Shown here in pieces: positions 16,759-25,970 of a stretch of 64,000 bases of DNA. How positions within the stretch are numbered: position 1 is the first letter of the stretch; every line of letters starts with the position of its first letter. Origin of the DNA: N074bin45 sp039587475 (lineage in GTDB: Bacteria > Gemmatimonadota > Gemmatimonadetes > Gemmatimonadales > GWC2-71-9). The translations under genes were made by a program, and so were the position numbers. The stretch covers positions 1 through 64,000 of the forward strand of contig JBDHIK010000002.1 in the NCBI GenBank assembly GCA_039587475.1, in the 5' to 3' direction. The notes below the pieces were generated by a model. That model searched no databases. It was given only the letters and a program-made list of their open reading frames with translations, and was not told the origin of the DNA.

Positions 16759-17514
16759 TTGCTCGAAATCACCAACCTGCACGCCGGCGCCGAGGGCGTC
16801 GAAATCCTCAAGGGCATCAATCTCACCGTCCAGCCCGGTGAGGTCCATGCGGTCATGGGCCCCAACGGCTCCGGCAAGAGCACCCTGGCCCAGGTCCTCG
16901 CGGGCCGTGAGGATTATGAGGTCACCGAAGGGTCGGTCAGGTATGACGGCCAGGATCTGCTGGACATGGAGCCGGAAGCGCGAGCGCTGGCGGGGGTCTT
17001 CATGGCGTTCCAGTATCCGGTGGAAATTCCCGGGGTCACCAATGCCTACTTCCTGCGGGCTTCCTACAACGCGGTACGGAAGGCGCGTGACCTGGATGAA
17101 CTCGACCCGCTCGACTTCATGGATCTCGTCGAAGAGAAGTTGAAGACGGTCGACTGGAGCTCAGAGATTCTGGAGCGTCACGTGAACGCCGGGATGTCCG
17201 GCGGCGAGAAGAAGCGCAACGAGATTCTCCAGATGGCGGTCCTGGAGCCCAAGCTGGCCATCCTGGACGAGACCGATTCCGGGCTGGACATCGACGCCCT
17301 CAAGGTCGTGGCGGCAGGCGTCAACAGTCTCAGGCGCCCCGACAATGCCACCATCCTCGTGACGCATTATCAGCGCTTGCTCAATTACATCGTCCCGGAC
17401 TACGTGCACGTGCTCGTGGACGGCCGGATCGTCAAGTCCGGCGGCAAGGAGCTGGCGTTGGAACTGGAGGAGCGCGGTTACGAGGGCGTCGAGACTGCGG
17501 GAGTGGCGTCGTGA
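16759..17514 (+). CDS. sufC: Fe-S assembly ATPase SufC
   Basis: ABC-type ATPase of 251 residues that powers the SufBCD scaffold. Walker A is GPNGSGKST, the signature region is MSGGEKKRNEILQM, and Walker B leads to LDETDSGLDIDAL, the SufC-specific form. The start is TTG at 16759: GGAGG lies seven bases upstream and no better start exists. The stop overlaps the GTG start of sufD, so the two should be coupled. Confidence 0.96.
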   Translation: MLEITNLHAGAEGVEILKGINLTVQPGEVHAVMGPNGSGKSTLAQVLAGREDYEVTEGSVRYDGQDLLDMEPEARALAGVFMAFQYPVEIPGVTNAYFLRASYNAVRKARDLDELDPLDFMDLVEEKLKTVDWSSEILERHVNAGMSGGEKKRNEILQMAVLEPKLAILDETDSGLDIDALKVVAAGVNSLRRPDNATILVTHYQRLLNYIVPDYVHVLVDGRIVKSGGKELALELEERGYEGVETAGVAS

Positions 17515-18821
17515 CCGTAGACACGTACGTCCAGGAGTTCGAGGCCTTCACGGCCAACGGCCACGGCCGGCCCGAATGGCTGTTGCCCATTCGTCGCGAA
17601 GCCATGGACCGATTCCAGACGCTCGGATTCCCGGACCGGAAGAACGAGGACTGGAAGTTCACCAACGTGGCCTCCATCACCCGTACGCCATTCGGACGCC
17701 TGCCTGCTCCAGCCAGCCTCCCGACGTTCGCGGATCTGGCCCCGACCCTGATCGACGAAGAGTGGCCCCGGCTGGTGTTCGTCAACGGCCGCTTCGCCGA
17801 GGCGCTGTCCTCCCTGGACGCGCTGCCCGCGGGGGTGACGGTCCAGACACTCGCCGAGGCCTGGCAGGCCGCACCCGAGTTCGTGACGGAGCACCTTACC
17901 AAGGCGGCTTCCGTAGAGGGGAGCGGGTTCACCGCGCTCAATACCGCCTTCATGGCGGACGGCATGGTGCTGCACCTGGCTCCCGATGCGGCGCTGGAGC
18001 GCCCCCTTCATCTGGTGTACCTCACCGACCCCAGCGTCGGCAACGGGATGTCGCACCCCCGCACCCTGGTGGTGCTGGGGACCCATGCCCGGGCCGCTGT
18101 GGTTGAGAGCTATGTCTCACTCAGCGACGGACCCTACTTCACCAACGCCGTGACCGAAGTGTCCCTCGGCGCCGGCGCCCGGCTGGACCACTACAAGATC
18201 CAGTGTGAGAGCGAACAGGCGTTCCACGTGGGAACGCTCGAGGCGCGGCAGGAACGGGACAGCCATCTCGAATCGCTGTCATTTGCCTACGGCAGTGCCA
18301 TGAGCCGGAGCAACGTCTACACCGTTCTGGCGGGCCAGGGGAGTCACGCCACCATGAACGGGCTGTACGTCGTGCATGGCACCCAGCACGTCGATCACCA
18401 GACGCGGATCGAGCATGCCCAACCGGATTGCACCAGTCACGAGGTGTACAAGGGTGTGTTGGACGACCGGGCTCACGGGGTGTTCAATGGCAAGGTGTAC
18501 GTGCACCCCATCGCTCAGAAGACCGACGGCAAGCAGACCAATCAGAACCTGCTGCTGTCACCGACGGCACGCATCGACACCAAGCCTCAGCTCGAGATCT
18601 TCGCCGACGACGTGCGCTGCACCCACGGCGCCACCGTCGGGCAGCTCGACGATCAGGCGATGTTCTACTGCCGGTCGCGCGGACTCAAGCCCGCCGAGGC
18701 CAAGACGCTTCTGACGTACGCTTTCGCGGCGGACGTCTTGGAGCAGGCGCCGTCGCACGACATTGCGCAGTACCTCGAAGGTTTGCTCATGAAACGATTC
18801 CTCGGGAGTCAGGACAGCTGA
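17511..18821 (+). CDS. sufD: Fe-S cluster assembly protein SufD
   Basis: Protein of 436 residues, paralogue of SufB and partner in the SufBC2D scaffold. It has the N-terminal helical part (PDRKNEDWKFTNVASI, the typical RKNEDWK motif), the central right-handed beta-helix, and a C-terminal SufC-binding part (DDQAMFYCRSRGLKPAEA). The GTG start overlaps the sufC stop. sufS begins two bases after its own stop. Confidence 0.95.
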   Translation: MTVDTYVQEFEAFTANGHGRPEWLLPIRREAMDRFQTLGFPDRKNEDWKFTNVASITRTPFGRLPAPASLPTFADLAPTLIDEEWPRLVFVNGRFAEALSSLDALPAGVTVQTLAEAWQAAPEFVTEHLTKAASVEGSGFTALNTAFMADGMVLHLAPDAALERPLHLVYLTDPSVGNGMSHPRTLVVLGTHARAAVVESYVSLSDGPYFTNAVTEVSLGAGARLDHYKIQCESEQAFHVGTLEARQERDSHLESLSFAYGSAMSRSNVYTVLAGQGSHATMNGLYVVHGTQHVDHQTRIEHAQPDCTSHEVYKGVLDDRAHGVFNGKVYVHPIAQKTDGKQTNQNLLLSPTARIDTKPQLEIFADDVRCTHGATVGQLDDQAMFYCRSRGLKPAEAKTLLTYAFAADVLEQAPSHDIAQYLEGLLMKRFLGSQDS

Positions 18822-18823
18822 CC

Positions 18824-20077
18824 GTGGCGGCCACGTCCGGTTCGCAGGTGGCACCGCCAGGCCTGGAGGTTTCTGCCGTCCGCGCCGACTTCCCGGTGCT
18901 CGCCACGAAGGTCCACGGAAAGCCCCTGGTGTATCTCGACAATGCGGCGACGGCGCAGAAACCCGTCGTGGTCATCGAGGCCGTCGATCGATTCCTGCGC
19001 GAGCAGAACGCCAACATCCACCGCGGCGTGCACACGTTGAGCGTCGAAGCGACCGAGGCCTACGACGCGGTGCGCTCGAAGACCCGCGGCTTCATCAACG
19101 CCGCCGCCGACCGGGAGATCGTTTTCGTTCGTGGCACGACGGAGGCCGTGAACCTCGTCGCGCATAGCTACGGGCAGAAGGCCATCCGAGCCGGGGACGA
19201 GATCCTCGTCAGCGAAATGGAACACCACTCCAATCTGGTCCCGTGGCAGTTGTGGGCGGAGCAGGTTGGCGCCTCGGTCCGCATGCTTCCGATGGACGAC
19301 CGGGGTGAGCTGGATCTCGACAGCCTCCCGGCCTTGCTGACCGACCGAACCCGCATGGTCGCCGTGGCGCACGTCTCCAATGCTCTCGGCACGGTGAACC
19401 CAATAGCGGAAATCGTGGCGGTGGCCCACGACCGGGGTATTCCGGTCCTGGTGGACGGCGCCCAGGCGGTACCGCACCTCGCTGTGGATGTGGCCGCTCT
19501 GGGGTGCGACTTCTACGCCTTCTCGGGTCACAAGATGTTCGGTCCCACGGGCGTCGGAGTCCTGTACGGCAGGGCCGAGTTGCTCGATGCCATGCCGCCG
19601 TACCAGGGTGGAGGGGGTATGATTGCCTCGGTGTCGTTCGAGGGGACCACCTACGCGCCGATCCCGACCAGGTTCGAAGCGGGCACGCCGGCGATCGCCG
19701 AAGTCATCGGGCTGGGAGCCGCCATCGATTACCTGGAACAAGTCGGATTGGCCTCGGTCGCTGCCTACGAAACGGAACTGGTTCAGTATGCCGTCGAACG
19801 GATCGGCGCCGTGCCGGGTGTCCGGATCATCGGAACGCCGGCTCACCGGGCTGGGGCCGTGAGCCTGGTGATGGACGCGGCCCATCCGCACGACATCGGC
19901 ACCGTGCTCGATCAGGACGGCATCGCCGTGCGGGCGGGCCACCATTGCTCTCAGCCTGTCATGGACCACTTCGGGGTTCCCGCGACCGTGCGAGCCTCGT
20001 TCGCCTTGTACAACACCCGGGACGAGGTCGATGCCCTGGTCGAAGGCCTGGGCCGCGTCAACCGGATGTTTGGCTAA
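18824..20077 (+). CDS. sufS: Cysteine desulfurase SufS
   Basis: PLP enzyme of about 417 residues that takes sulfur from cysteine for cluster assembly. The PLP lysine is Lys237 in FSGHKMFGP; the active-site Cys375 lies in RAGHHCSQP, the short loop typical of group II (SufS/CsdA) enzymes. NIHRGVHTLS and the substrate Arg region near the C terminus (VRASFALYN) are also seen. The start is GTG 18824, because earlier in-frame codons lie inside sufD. The gene overlaps sufU by one base. Confidence 0.95.
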   Translation: MAATSGSQVAPPGLEVSAVRADFPVLATKVHGKPLVYLDNAATAQKPVVVIEAVDRFLREQNANIHRGVHTLSVEATEAYDAVRSKTRGFINAAADREIVFVRGTTEAVNLVAHSYGQKAIRAGDEILVSEMEHHSNLVPWQLWAEQVGASVRMLPMDDRGELDLDSLPALLTDRTRMVAVAHVSNALGTVNPIAEIVAVAHDRGIPVLVDGAQAVPHLAVDVAALGCDFYAFSGHKMFGPTGVGVLYGRAELLDAMPPYQGGGGMIASVSFEGTTYAPIPTRFEAGTPAIAEVIGLGAAIDYLEQVGLASVAAYETELVQYAVERIGAVPGVRIIGTPAHRAGAVSLVMDAAHPHDIGTVLDQDGIAVRAGHHCSQPVMDHFGVPATVRASFALYNTRDEVDALVEGLGRVNRMFG

Positions 20078-20529
20078 TGGCTGATCTCAACGAGCTGTAT
20101 CAGAGCGTGATCCTCGATCACAACCGGTCGCCCAGAAACTTCCGGGAAATACCCGATTCGGAGCACCACGCCAAGGGTCACAACCCGTTGTGCGGTGACC
20201 GGCTGACCGTGTGGGCCGAGCTGGATGGGGATACCATCACCGACGTCAGCTTCGTCGGGGACGGTTGTGCCATTTCGAAGGCCTCGGCTTCGCTCATGAC
20301 CGAGGCGGTCAAGGGCAAGACCATCACGGAAGCACGGAAGATGTTCGCCGGGTTCCAGGACCTCGTGACCGGGCAGCGGACGCCGCAGGAAAGCAAAGAG
20401 GTGCTGGGCAAGCTGGTGTTGTTCGCCGGCGTGTCCGAGTTTCCCGTTCGGGTCAAGTGCGCCAGCTTGAGCTGGCACACCCTGAATGCGGCGCTCGAAG
20501 ATGTGACCGAGACCATCAAGACAGAGTAA
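20077..20529 (+). CDS. sufU: SufU-type sulfur acceptor
   Basis: Zinc-binding IscU relative of 150 residues that accepts persulfide sulfur from SufS. Cys39, Asp41, Cys64 and Cys128 correspond to the three cysteines and aspartate of the SufU site. The extra segment before the third cysteine, typical of SufU and absent from IscU, is present (GQRTPQESKEVLGKL). The ATG overlaps the sufS stop (TAATG). With sufU and no sufE or sufA in the operon, the system is of the Gram-positive/actinobacterial kind. Confidence 0.93.
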   Translation: MADLNELYQSVILDHNRSPRNFREIPDSEHHAKGHNPLCGDRLTVWAELDGDTITDVSFVGDGCAISKASASLMTEAVKGKTITEARKMFAGFQDLVTGQRTPQESKEVLGKLVLFAGVSEFPVRVKCASLSWHTLNAALEDVTETIKTE

Positions 20530-20603
20530 CCATCGGCCGGCGTGGAGCGCGGGCGTTGCCCGGCGTTCTCACTGACCGTGCCCCACCGGACGAGGAGAAG
20601 TCG

Positions 20604-21032
20604 ATGTACGATCCAAGATTGGTGCAGCCCATGCGCAACGAGACCGTGGCCATGGGACTCAAGGAGCTCACGACCGTGGCCGAGGTGGACGACGCCCTCG
20701 CGAATCAGAGTGGTACCGCCCTGGTGCTCGTCAACTCGGTGTGTGGTTGCGCCGCGGGGACGGCTCGCCCGGCGCTCCGAGTGGCCCTGGGGCACAGCGT
20801 CACCCCCGACCAGGTCTATTCTGTGTTCGCCGGTGTCGATACCGACGCCACGGGAAGGGCCCGGAGCTACTTTGGCGAGGAGTTCCAGCCCAGTTCACCA
20901 TCCATGGCGCTGATACGAGACGGTGAGGTGGTCGCCATGCTGCACCGCCACATGATCGAAGGCCGGTCGCCCGATGACATCGCCGCCGACCTCACGACCG
21001 CGTTCGACAAGCACTGCGGGTCCACGGTCTGA
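20604..21032 (+). CDS. Bacilliredoxin (BrxA/BrxB, YphP/YqiW family)
   Basis: Protein of 142 residues with a thioredoxin-like fold and the family's CGC motif (Cys47 and Cys49 in NSVCGCAAG). Bacilliredoxins remove bacillithiol from oxidised proteins; related proteins act as general disulfide isomerases. ATG 20604 has AGGAG eight to twelve bases upstream. It follows sufU by 74 bases on the same strand. This agrees with protection of the sulfur machinery from oxidation, but shared function is inferred from position only. Whether this organism makes bacillithiol cannot be seen here. Confidence 0.88.
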   Translation: MYDPRLVQPMRNETVAMGLKELTTVAEVDDALANQSGTALVLVNSVCGCAAGTARPALRVALGHSVTPDQVYSVFAGVDTDATGRARSYFGEEFQPSSPSMALIRDGEVVAMLHRHMIEGRSPDDIAADLTTAFDKHCGSTV

Positions 21033-21034
21033 CC

Positions 21035-21322
21035 ATGGGTACCGCAAACGAAATGTCCGGTCACGTGTTCCATCCCGGCCACCAGGAACTCCACGGCATC
21101 ACGGTGGTCGTCACCACGTCCGGGAACGCGACGTTCGTCGGACGCTTCGATCGGGAGGACGACACCCTGGCGTATCTGAAGGACGTCGGGGTGCATCGCG
21201 GGCCCGAAACGTGGGACGTCTATCTGGAGCGCACCAAACTGTACGGTATCAAGGTGGATCACCGAGAACTGACCGTCCCGCGGGGCGAGATCACCGCCAT
21301 TACCCGGCTACGCGACGCCTGA
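21035..21322 (+). CDS. Hypothetical protein, 95 residues
   Basis: It begins two bases after the bacilliredoxin stop, so it is almost certainly in the same transcript. The sequence is soluble and beta-rich (ITVVVTTSGNATFVGRFDRE), with no signal or metal motif. I do not recognise a family. Its length and layout would suit a small beta-barrel binding domain. The start could be ATG 21035 or ATG 21053 (MSGHVF). Confidence 0.7.
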   Translation: MGTANEMSGHVFHPGHQELHGITVVVTTSGNATFVGRFDREDDTLAYLKDVGVHRGPETWDVYLERTKLYGIKVDHRELTVPRGEITAITRLRDA

Positions 21323-21572
21323 GGATAGGCCGAAACAGCACGGTCGGTCCATCCGGCGTCGGGTGTGACCGGACTCCGCAATTGCCCCATTCCTGACCTT
21401 TCGGCGATCGATCCTGAGACTCCCACCTGCACGAAGGTCAGGGGGAGCGAGTGGTCAGTGGGGGCAGGTGCGCGCCATGTTGAAACGTCTGTAACAATTC
21501 GTCCCCGTCGTCGTAGATGGCGCGGCGCTGGGGCGTTCGTGCCCCGGCATGTCAGGTACCAGGAGACTGTGC

Positions 21573-22526
21573 ATGTCCAGTTCGGTCATTGCCGTCGACC
21601 GTGTCACCAAGCGCTACTCGGGACACACGGCGGTCAAGGAGTTCTCGATGGACGTCCCCGAGGGGGCGGTCCTGGGGTTGCTTGGCCCGAACGGCGCGGG
21701 AAAGACGACCACGATCCGCATGATCATGGACATCATCCGCCCCGACGAGGGCCGAGTGCGTCTGTTCGATGGGGCGGGCACGGGACGGGAGTTGTCGGCG
21801 CGGATCGGGTTTCTGCCTGAGGAACGTGGCCTCTACCCCAAGATGGAGGTGCTGACCCAACTGGCGTTTCTGGCCGAGATCAAGGGCCTGAGCCGCCGGG
21901 AAGCCATCCGTCGCGGGGGTGAGTGGCTCGAACGGCTGGGGCTGGGAGAATGGGCACAGAGGAAGGTCGAAGACCTGTCCAAGGGGATGCAGCAGAAGGT
22001 GCAGTTCATCAGCACCCTGATGCATGACCCGGACCTGGTCATTCTGGACGAACCGTTCAGTGGATTGGACCCGGTCAACACGCTCGCCATGAAGGACGTG
22101 GTCGTCGACTTCGCGCGCCGCGGCAAGACGGTGGTGTTCTCCACCCATATCATGGAACAGGCCGAGCGCATGTGCGATCACATCGTGATCATCGCCCGGG
22201 GGGAGAAGGTGGTGGATGGCACGCTCGCCGGCATCAAGGCCGAGCACGGGAAGAACCACCTCGCGCTGGAGTTCAGCAGCAATCGGGAAGCGGCCGGCGC
22301 GATCCTGAGGGACCCGCAGTTGTTTCTGAGTGTCGACGATTACGGCGCCTCCGCGGAGCTGCAACTGGCTCCCGGAGCGGACCCGGACGCGGTGTTGCGA
22401 TCGTTGATCACTGCCGGTGTCGGGTTGTCCCGGTTCGAGATCGTGGAGCCGTCACTGCAGAGCATCTTCATTGCCAAAGTGGGTGGCGAGGCTATGACGG
22501 CCGCGCGGGAGGACAACGATGCATAA
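21573..22526 (+). CDS. ABC transporter ATP-binding protein (NatA-like)
   Basis: ATPase of about 317 residues. Walker A is GPNGAGKT (38-45), the signature region LSKGMQQKVQF, and Walker B VILDEPFSGLDP, with His of the switch in FSTHIMEQ. The C-terminal segment resembles the DUF4162 tail of sodium or drug exporter ATPases. ATG 21573 is chosen because AGGAG lies seven bases upstream; ATG 21549 is too far from it. The gene overlaps the permease gene by eight bases. Substrate is unknown. Confidence 0.92.
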   Translation: MSSSVIAVDRVTKRYSGHTAVKEFSMDVPEGAVLGLLGPNGAGKTTTIRMIMDIIRPDEGRVRLFDGAGTGRELSARIGFLPEERGLYPKMEVLTQLAFLAEIKGLSRREAIRRGGEWLERLGLGEWAQRKVEDLSKGMQQKVQFISTLMHDPDLVILDEPFSGLDPVNTLAMKDVVVDFARRGKTVVFSTHIMEQAERMCDHIVIIARGEKVVDGTLAGIKAEHGKNHLALEFSSNREAAGAILRDPQLFLSVDDYGASAELQLAPGADPDAVLRSLITAGVGLSRFEIVEPSLQSIFIAKVGGEAMTAAREDNDA

Positions 22527-23817
22527 GATGTGGGCGGTGATCAGACGGGAGTTCGTGGCGCGCGTCCGGACCAAGACGTTCGTGGTCGCCACGGTGTTGG
22601 GACCGGTCCTGCTGGCCGGCTTGATGATTGCCCCGGCCCTGCTCGCCTCGAAGGGGACGTCCGGGCGTCACATCGTCGTTCTCGACCTGGGGACGGAGCA
22701 ACTGGGACGTACCGTGGAGACCACGCTGCAGGCCGCGTTTCCCGGCGACTACTTCATCGAGGTCCATCAGGACGACGCCGCCCGGGGCGAGGTCGTTCTC
22801 GATTCACTGACCCAGAGCATCGGGGCTACGCCCGAGAGCGGGCGCAGGTCGATCGACGGCATCGTCGTCCTCGACCCCGCGGAAGTCGCCCAGGACCGCG
22901 TCGCCTACTACGGTAGCAACGTCAGCAACATGACCGACATGCGCGCACTGCGGCGCGGACTGCGCGAAGCCTTGGTGGCTGAGCGCCTCACCGAACTGGG
23001 CGTAGACCTGGCCTTGGTGCAACAGGCCAGCCGTCCCTTTTCACTGTCTACGGAACGCGTCACCGACGGACAACTCACCGGGGAGAGTGGCGAATCGTCG
23101 TTTGCGCTGGCCTACGTGATGGCCTTCCTGCTGTACCTCGCGCTGCTGCTGTACGGCGTGCAGGTGATGAGCGCGGTGATCGAGGAGAAGTCGAATCGCA
23201 TCAATGAAGTGCTGGTCTCGAGCCTCCGGCCTTTCGAACTGCTGCTGGGGAAAGTCATCGGTGTGGGGAGTGCCGGGCTGCTGCAGTTGGGAATCTGGGT
23301 TGGCACTGCCATGGTATTGACCACCTACCGCGCTCAGATCGCATCGCTGTTCGGGCTTCCTGCCGAGACGATTCTCCAGGTTCCCATTCCGACCGTCACC
23401 CCCGATCTGATGGCCGTCTTCCTGGTGTTCTTCCTCCTCGGATTCTTCCTGTATGCAGGGGCCTACGCCGCCGTGGGCGCGATGTGTAACTCCTTGCAGG
23501 AGACACAGCAGGCGTCCATGCCGGTCACGTTGACGGTCGTCGTCGGCTTTCTCATGGTGTTCAACGTGTTGGGAGATCCGGCCGGGACCATGGCACGCGC
23601 CTTCAGTCTGGTTCCCCTGTTCGCACCCTTGGTCGTGCCGGTGCGCTATTCCCTCGACCCGTTGCCGCTATCGGAGCTGGTGTTGTCGGGGCTCGTCACG
23701 TTGACCGGCGCCGTCCTGGTCGTCTGGGTGGCCGGGCGCATCTACCGTGTCGGCATTCTTGCCCACGGGAAGCGACCCAGAATCAAGGAGATTCTGAACT
23801 GGGTGAAAGCCGGCTGA
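22519..23817 (+). CDS. ABC-2 type permease (NatB-like)
   Basis: Inner-membrane partner of the preceding ATPase, 432 residues. There is one helix near the N terminus (VLGPVLLAGLMIAPALLA), then a large extracytoplasmic region of about 180 residues, then five or six helices (for example AYVMAFLLYLALLLYGVQVM). This is the NatB/YhaP pattern, including EEKSNRINEVLVSSLRPFELLLGK after the second helix. GGAGG is just before the ATG. The pair probably exports ions, peptides or lipids; the substrate cannot be told. Confidence 0.9.
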   Translation: MHKMWAVIRREFVARVRTKTFVVATVLGPVLLAGLMIAPALLASKGTSGRHIVVLDLGTEQLGRTVETTLQAAFPGDYFIEVHQDDAARGEVVLDSLTQSIGATPESGRRSIDGIVVLDPAEVAQDRVAYYGSNVSNMTDMRALRRGLREALVAERLTELGVDLALVQQASRPFSLSTERVTDGQLTGESGESSFALAYVMAFLLYLALLLYGVQVMSAVIEEKSNRINEVLVSSLRPFELLLGKVIGVGSAGLLQLGIWVGTAMVLTTYRAQIASLFGLPAETILQVPIPTVTPDLMAVFLVFFLLGFFLYAGAYAAVGAMCNSLQETQQASMPVTLTVVVGFLMVFNVLGDPAGTMARAFSLVPLFAPLVVPVRYSLDPLPLSELVLSGLVTLTGAVLVVWVAGRIYRVGILAHGKRPRIKEILNWVKAG

Positions 23818-23872
23818 CGCATCCGGACGAGCCTCCCTTCCAGCACAACTTCACGGTAGCTTTCCCGGTCTC

Positions 23873-25735
23873 ATGACCGGGGCTTACGATGTCATCGTCA
23901 TCGGCGGCGGCCACGCCGGCACCGAGGCGGCTACCATGGCCGCCCGATCGGGCGCCAGTACCCTCCTGGTAACACAGAACCTCGAGACCATCGGGCAGAT
24001 GTCGTGCAATCCCGCCATCGGGGGCATCGCCAAGGGTACCGTGGCACGAGAGGTGGATGCCATGGGCGGGGTGATGGGGCGCGCTACCGACATGGCCCGG
24101 ATTCAGTTCCGCATGCTCAACCGCTCCAAGGGCCCGGCCGTGTGGTCTCCCAGGGCCCAGTGCGACCGCGGACTGTACCGGCGCGCTGTCAGGTCACTGT
24201 TGGAGCGGCAGCCAGGTCTGGCGTTTTGTCAGGGCACGGTTAGCGGGCTGCGGTTCGAGGGCAGCCAGGTCAGGGGCGTGGACCTCGCGGATGGGAGGAG
24301 TTACGCGGCCCGAGCGGTGGTGCTGACGGCCGGGACATTTCTCCGGGGCAAGATCCATCTGGGGCTCGACACCCAGATTCCCGCTGGGCGCGCCGGGGAA
24401 ACACCTTCGGTACAACTACCGCAACTACTTGAACAACAATCACTTACAATACAACGATTCAAGACCGGAACGCCACCGCGGATTGACGGCCGTACCGTGG
24501 ATATGGCGCGTCTGGAGCGGCAACCGGGAGAGGGTGGCGGCTACTGGTTCTCGTTCTACCAGCGTAGCGACCATCCCAGACAGCTGCCCTGCTACATCAC
24601 CTGGGCCGGCCTGGAACTCAAGGGGATCATCGAGGAGCACATCAGCCAGTCGGCGCTCTATGGTGGTGCCATCGCTGGACGTGGGCCACGCTACTGTCCG
24701 TCCATTGAGGACAAGATTGTCAAGTTCCCCAAGGCTGAACGGCATCAGGTCTTCCTCGAGCCGGAAGGGCTGGATACCAGCGAGATGTACGTCAACGGCC
24801 TGTCGACCTCGTTGCCGCCGGAGATACAGCTGCGGTTCCTCCGCTCGATCCCCGGGTTGGAGCGGGTGCGAATGACTCGCCCGGGGTACGCCATCGAGTA
24901 CGACTATTTCCCGCCCACACAATTGGCGGCGACCTTGGAAGTGAAGGCCCTGCCAGGGTTGTTCTTTGCCGGCCAGATCAACGGCACCACCGGCTACGAG
25001 GAGGCCGCCGGACAGGGCGTGGTGGCGGGAATCAACGCCGCGGCCCTGGTTCAGGGGACCGAACCACTGATACTCAGGCGTGATGAGGCGATGACGGGCG
25101 TGCTCGTCGACGACCTGGTTTCGCGGGGCGTGGATGAGCCATACCGCCTCTTTACCAGTAGGGCCGAGTTCCGTCTGCTGTTACGGCAGGACAACGCCCT
25201 GCGGCGCCTGTTTCCTATCGCGGAGAAGCGTGGGCTCCTGACTGACGATGAGTGTCGCACCGCTGAAGGCAAACTCCGGCGCGAGGAGCAGGTGCTGGAA
25301 CGGGCCCAGGTAGCTAATCTGTCCAGGAATCAGGCGAACACCGTTCTCGCGGTGGCAGGCTCGGCTCAGGTCGGGCAGGGAGTCCGAGTGGCAGAACTGG
25401 CAAAGCGCCCCGGAGTCGGACTTGGCGACCTGATGGCTGCTGCGGGCAATCCCATCGACAGCGATGATGCCGAGTGGGCGTCCATCGAGATCCGCTATCA
25501 GGGCTACCTGGCTCGGGAGCGGGATTCGGCCACCAGGCTGGCCGCCATGGACGGCCTTGTCCTCCCTGGAGATTTGCCCTACGCAGAGCTCGATAGCTTG
25601 AGCTTCGAGGCACGTGAGAAGCTCAGTGCCATCCAACCGAGGACGCTCGGCCACGCCGGCCGCATCCCTGGGGTTTCCCCCAACGATCTTCAAGGCCTGA
25701 TGTTCGAGGTCATGAGGCGACGCCAAAACGGGTAG
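23873..25735 (+). CDS. mnmG: tRNA uridine-5-carboxymethylaminomethyl modification enzyme MnmG
   Basis: FAD protein of 620 residues that works with MnmE (TrmE) and modifies the wobble uridine of several tRNAs. It has the N-terminal dinucleotide site GGGHAGTEAA, the family signature SCNPAIGGIAKG and FKTGTPPRIDGRT, and the late motif GQINGTTGYEEAA. Full length. A short stretch at 24411-24465 uses AT-rich codons unlike the rest of the gene. It sits before parS-parAB as in many bacteria, but rsmG (gidB), which often follows, is not here. Confidence 0.96.
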   Translation: MTGAYDVIVIGGGHAGTEAATMAARSGASTLLVTQNLETIGQMSCNPAIGGIAKGTVAREVDAMGGVMGRATDMARIQFRMLNRSKGPAVWSPRAQCDRGLYRRAVRSLLERQPGLAFCQGTVSGLRFEGSQVRGVDLADGRSYAARAVVLTAGTFLRGKIHLGLDTQIPAGRAGETPSVQLPQLLEQQSLTIQRFKTGTPPRIDGRTVDMARLERQPGEGGGYWFSFYQRSDHPRQLPCYITWAGLELKGIIEEHISQSALYGGAIAGRGPRYCPSIEDKIVKFPKAERHQVFLEPEGLDTSEMYVNGLSTSLPPEIQLRFLRSIPGLERVRMTRPGYAIEYDYFPPTQLAATLEVKALPGLFFAGQINGTTGYEEAAGQGVVAGINAAALVQGTEPLILRRDEAMTGVLVDDLVSRGVDEPYRLFTSRAEFRLLLRQDNALRRLFPIAEKRGLLTDDECRTAEGKLRREEQVLERAQVANLSRNQANTVLAVAGSAQVGQGVRVAELAKRPGVGLGDLMAAAGNPIDSDDAEWASIEIRYQGYLARERDSATRLAAMDGLVLPGDLPYAELDSLSFEAREKLSAIQPRTLGHAGRIPGVSPNDLQGLMFEVMRRRQNG

Positions 25736-25771
25736 GGCGCATCGGTGTTTCACGTGAAACACCGATGCGCC
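25736..25771. promoter_or_regulatory. parS centromere site inside a perfect 36-bp palindrome
   Basis: The core TGTTTCACGTGAAACA (25746-25761) is an exact match to the bacterial chromosomal parS consensus. The symmetry extends ten bases further on each side, without mismatch, to 25736 and 25771. It begins at the base after the mnmG stop. It should be a loading site for the ParB encoded at 26774. No T run follows, so it is not an ordinary terminator. Confidence 0.93.
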
Positions 25772-25856
25772 AGGTCCGCCTCAATTCACCATAAGTACAG
25801 TATCTTCATTCCCAATAGGAGAATGCACCAGTGTGCCGTGCCGCGGCCATTGCTGG

Positions 25857-25885
25857 TTTACCACAGGCCGTTCGATCGGTATATT
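25857..25885 (+). promoter_or_regulatory. Possible promoter of the parAB operon
   Basis: TTTACC (25857-25862) and TATATT (25880-25885) are separated by 17 bases in an AT-rich gap. Transcription would start near 25892, leaving a leader of about 80 bases before parA. The -35 is imperfect. Confidence 0.4.
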
Positions 25886-25970
25886 GCTCTCCAGTCACCT
25901 TCCATCCAGGGCGTGACGTCCGTCAATATATGTCCTAACTTCATATTTCACAATACATTAGAGACTATTA

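Noticed and set aside
15187..16848. 553-codon open frame opposite sufB
   Set aside because: It is the mirror frame of a highly conserved gene in GC-rich DNA; the product has no family features and the antisense frame is a typical artefact.
18221..18235. parS-like repeat GTTCCACGTGGGAAC
   Set aside because: It has an odd number of central bases, so it lacks the even symmetry of parS, and it lies within conserved sufD codons.
18428..18823. Upstream extension of the sufS frame
   Set aside because: The frame is open through sufD, but sufD is clearly real there; GTG 18824 gives the normal SufS length.
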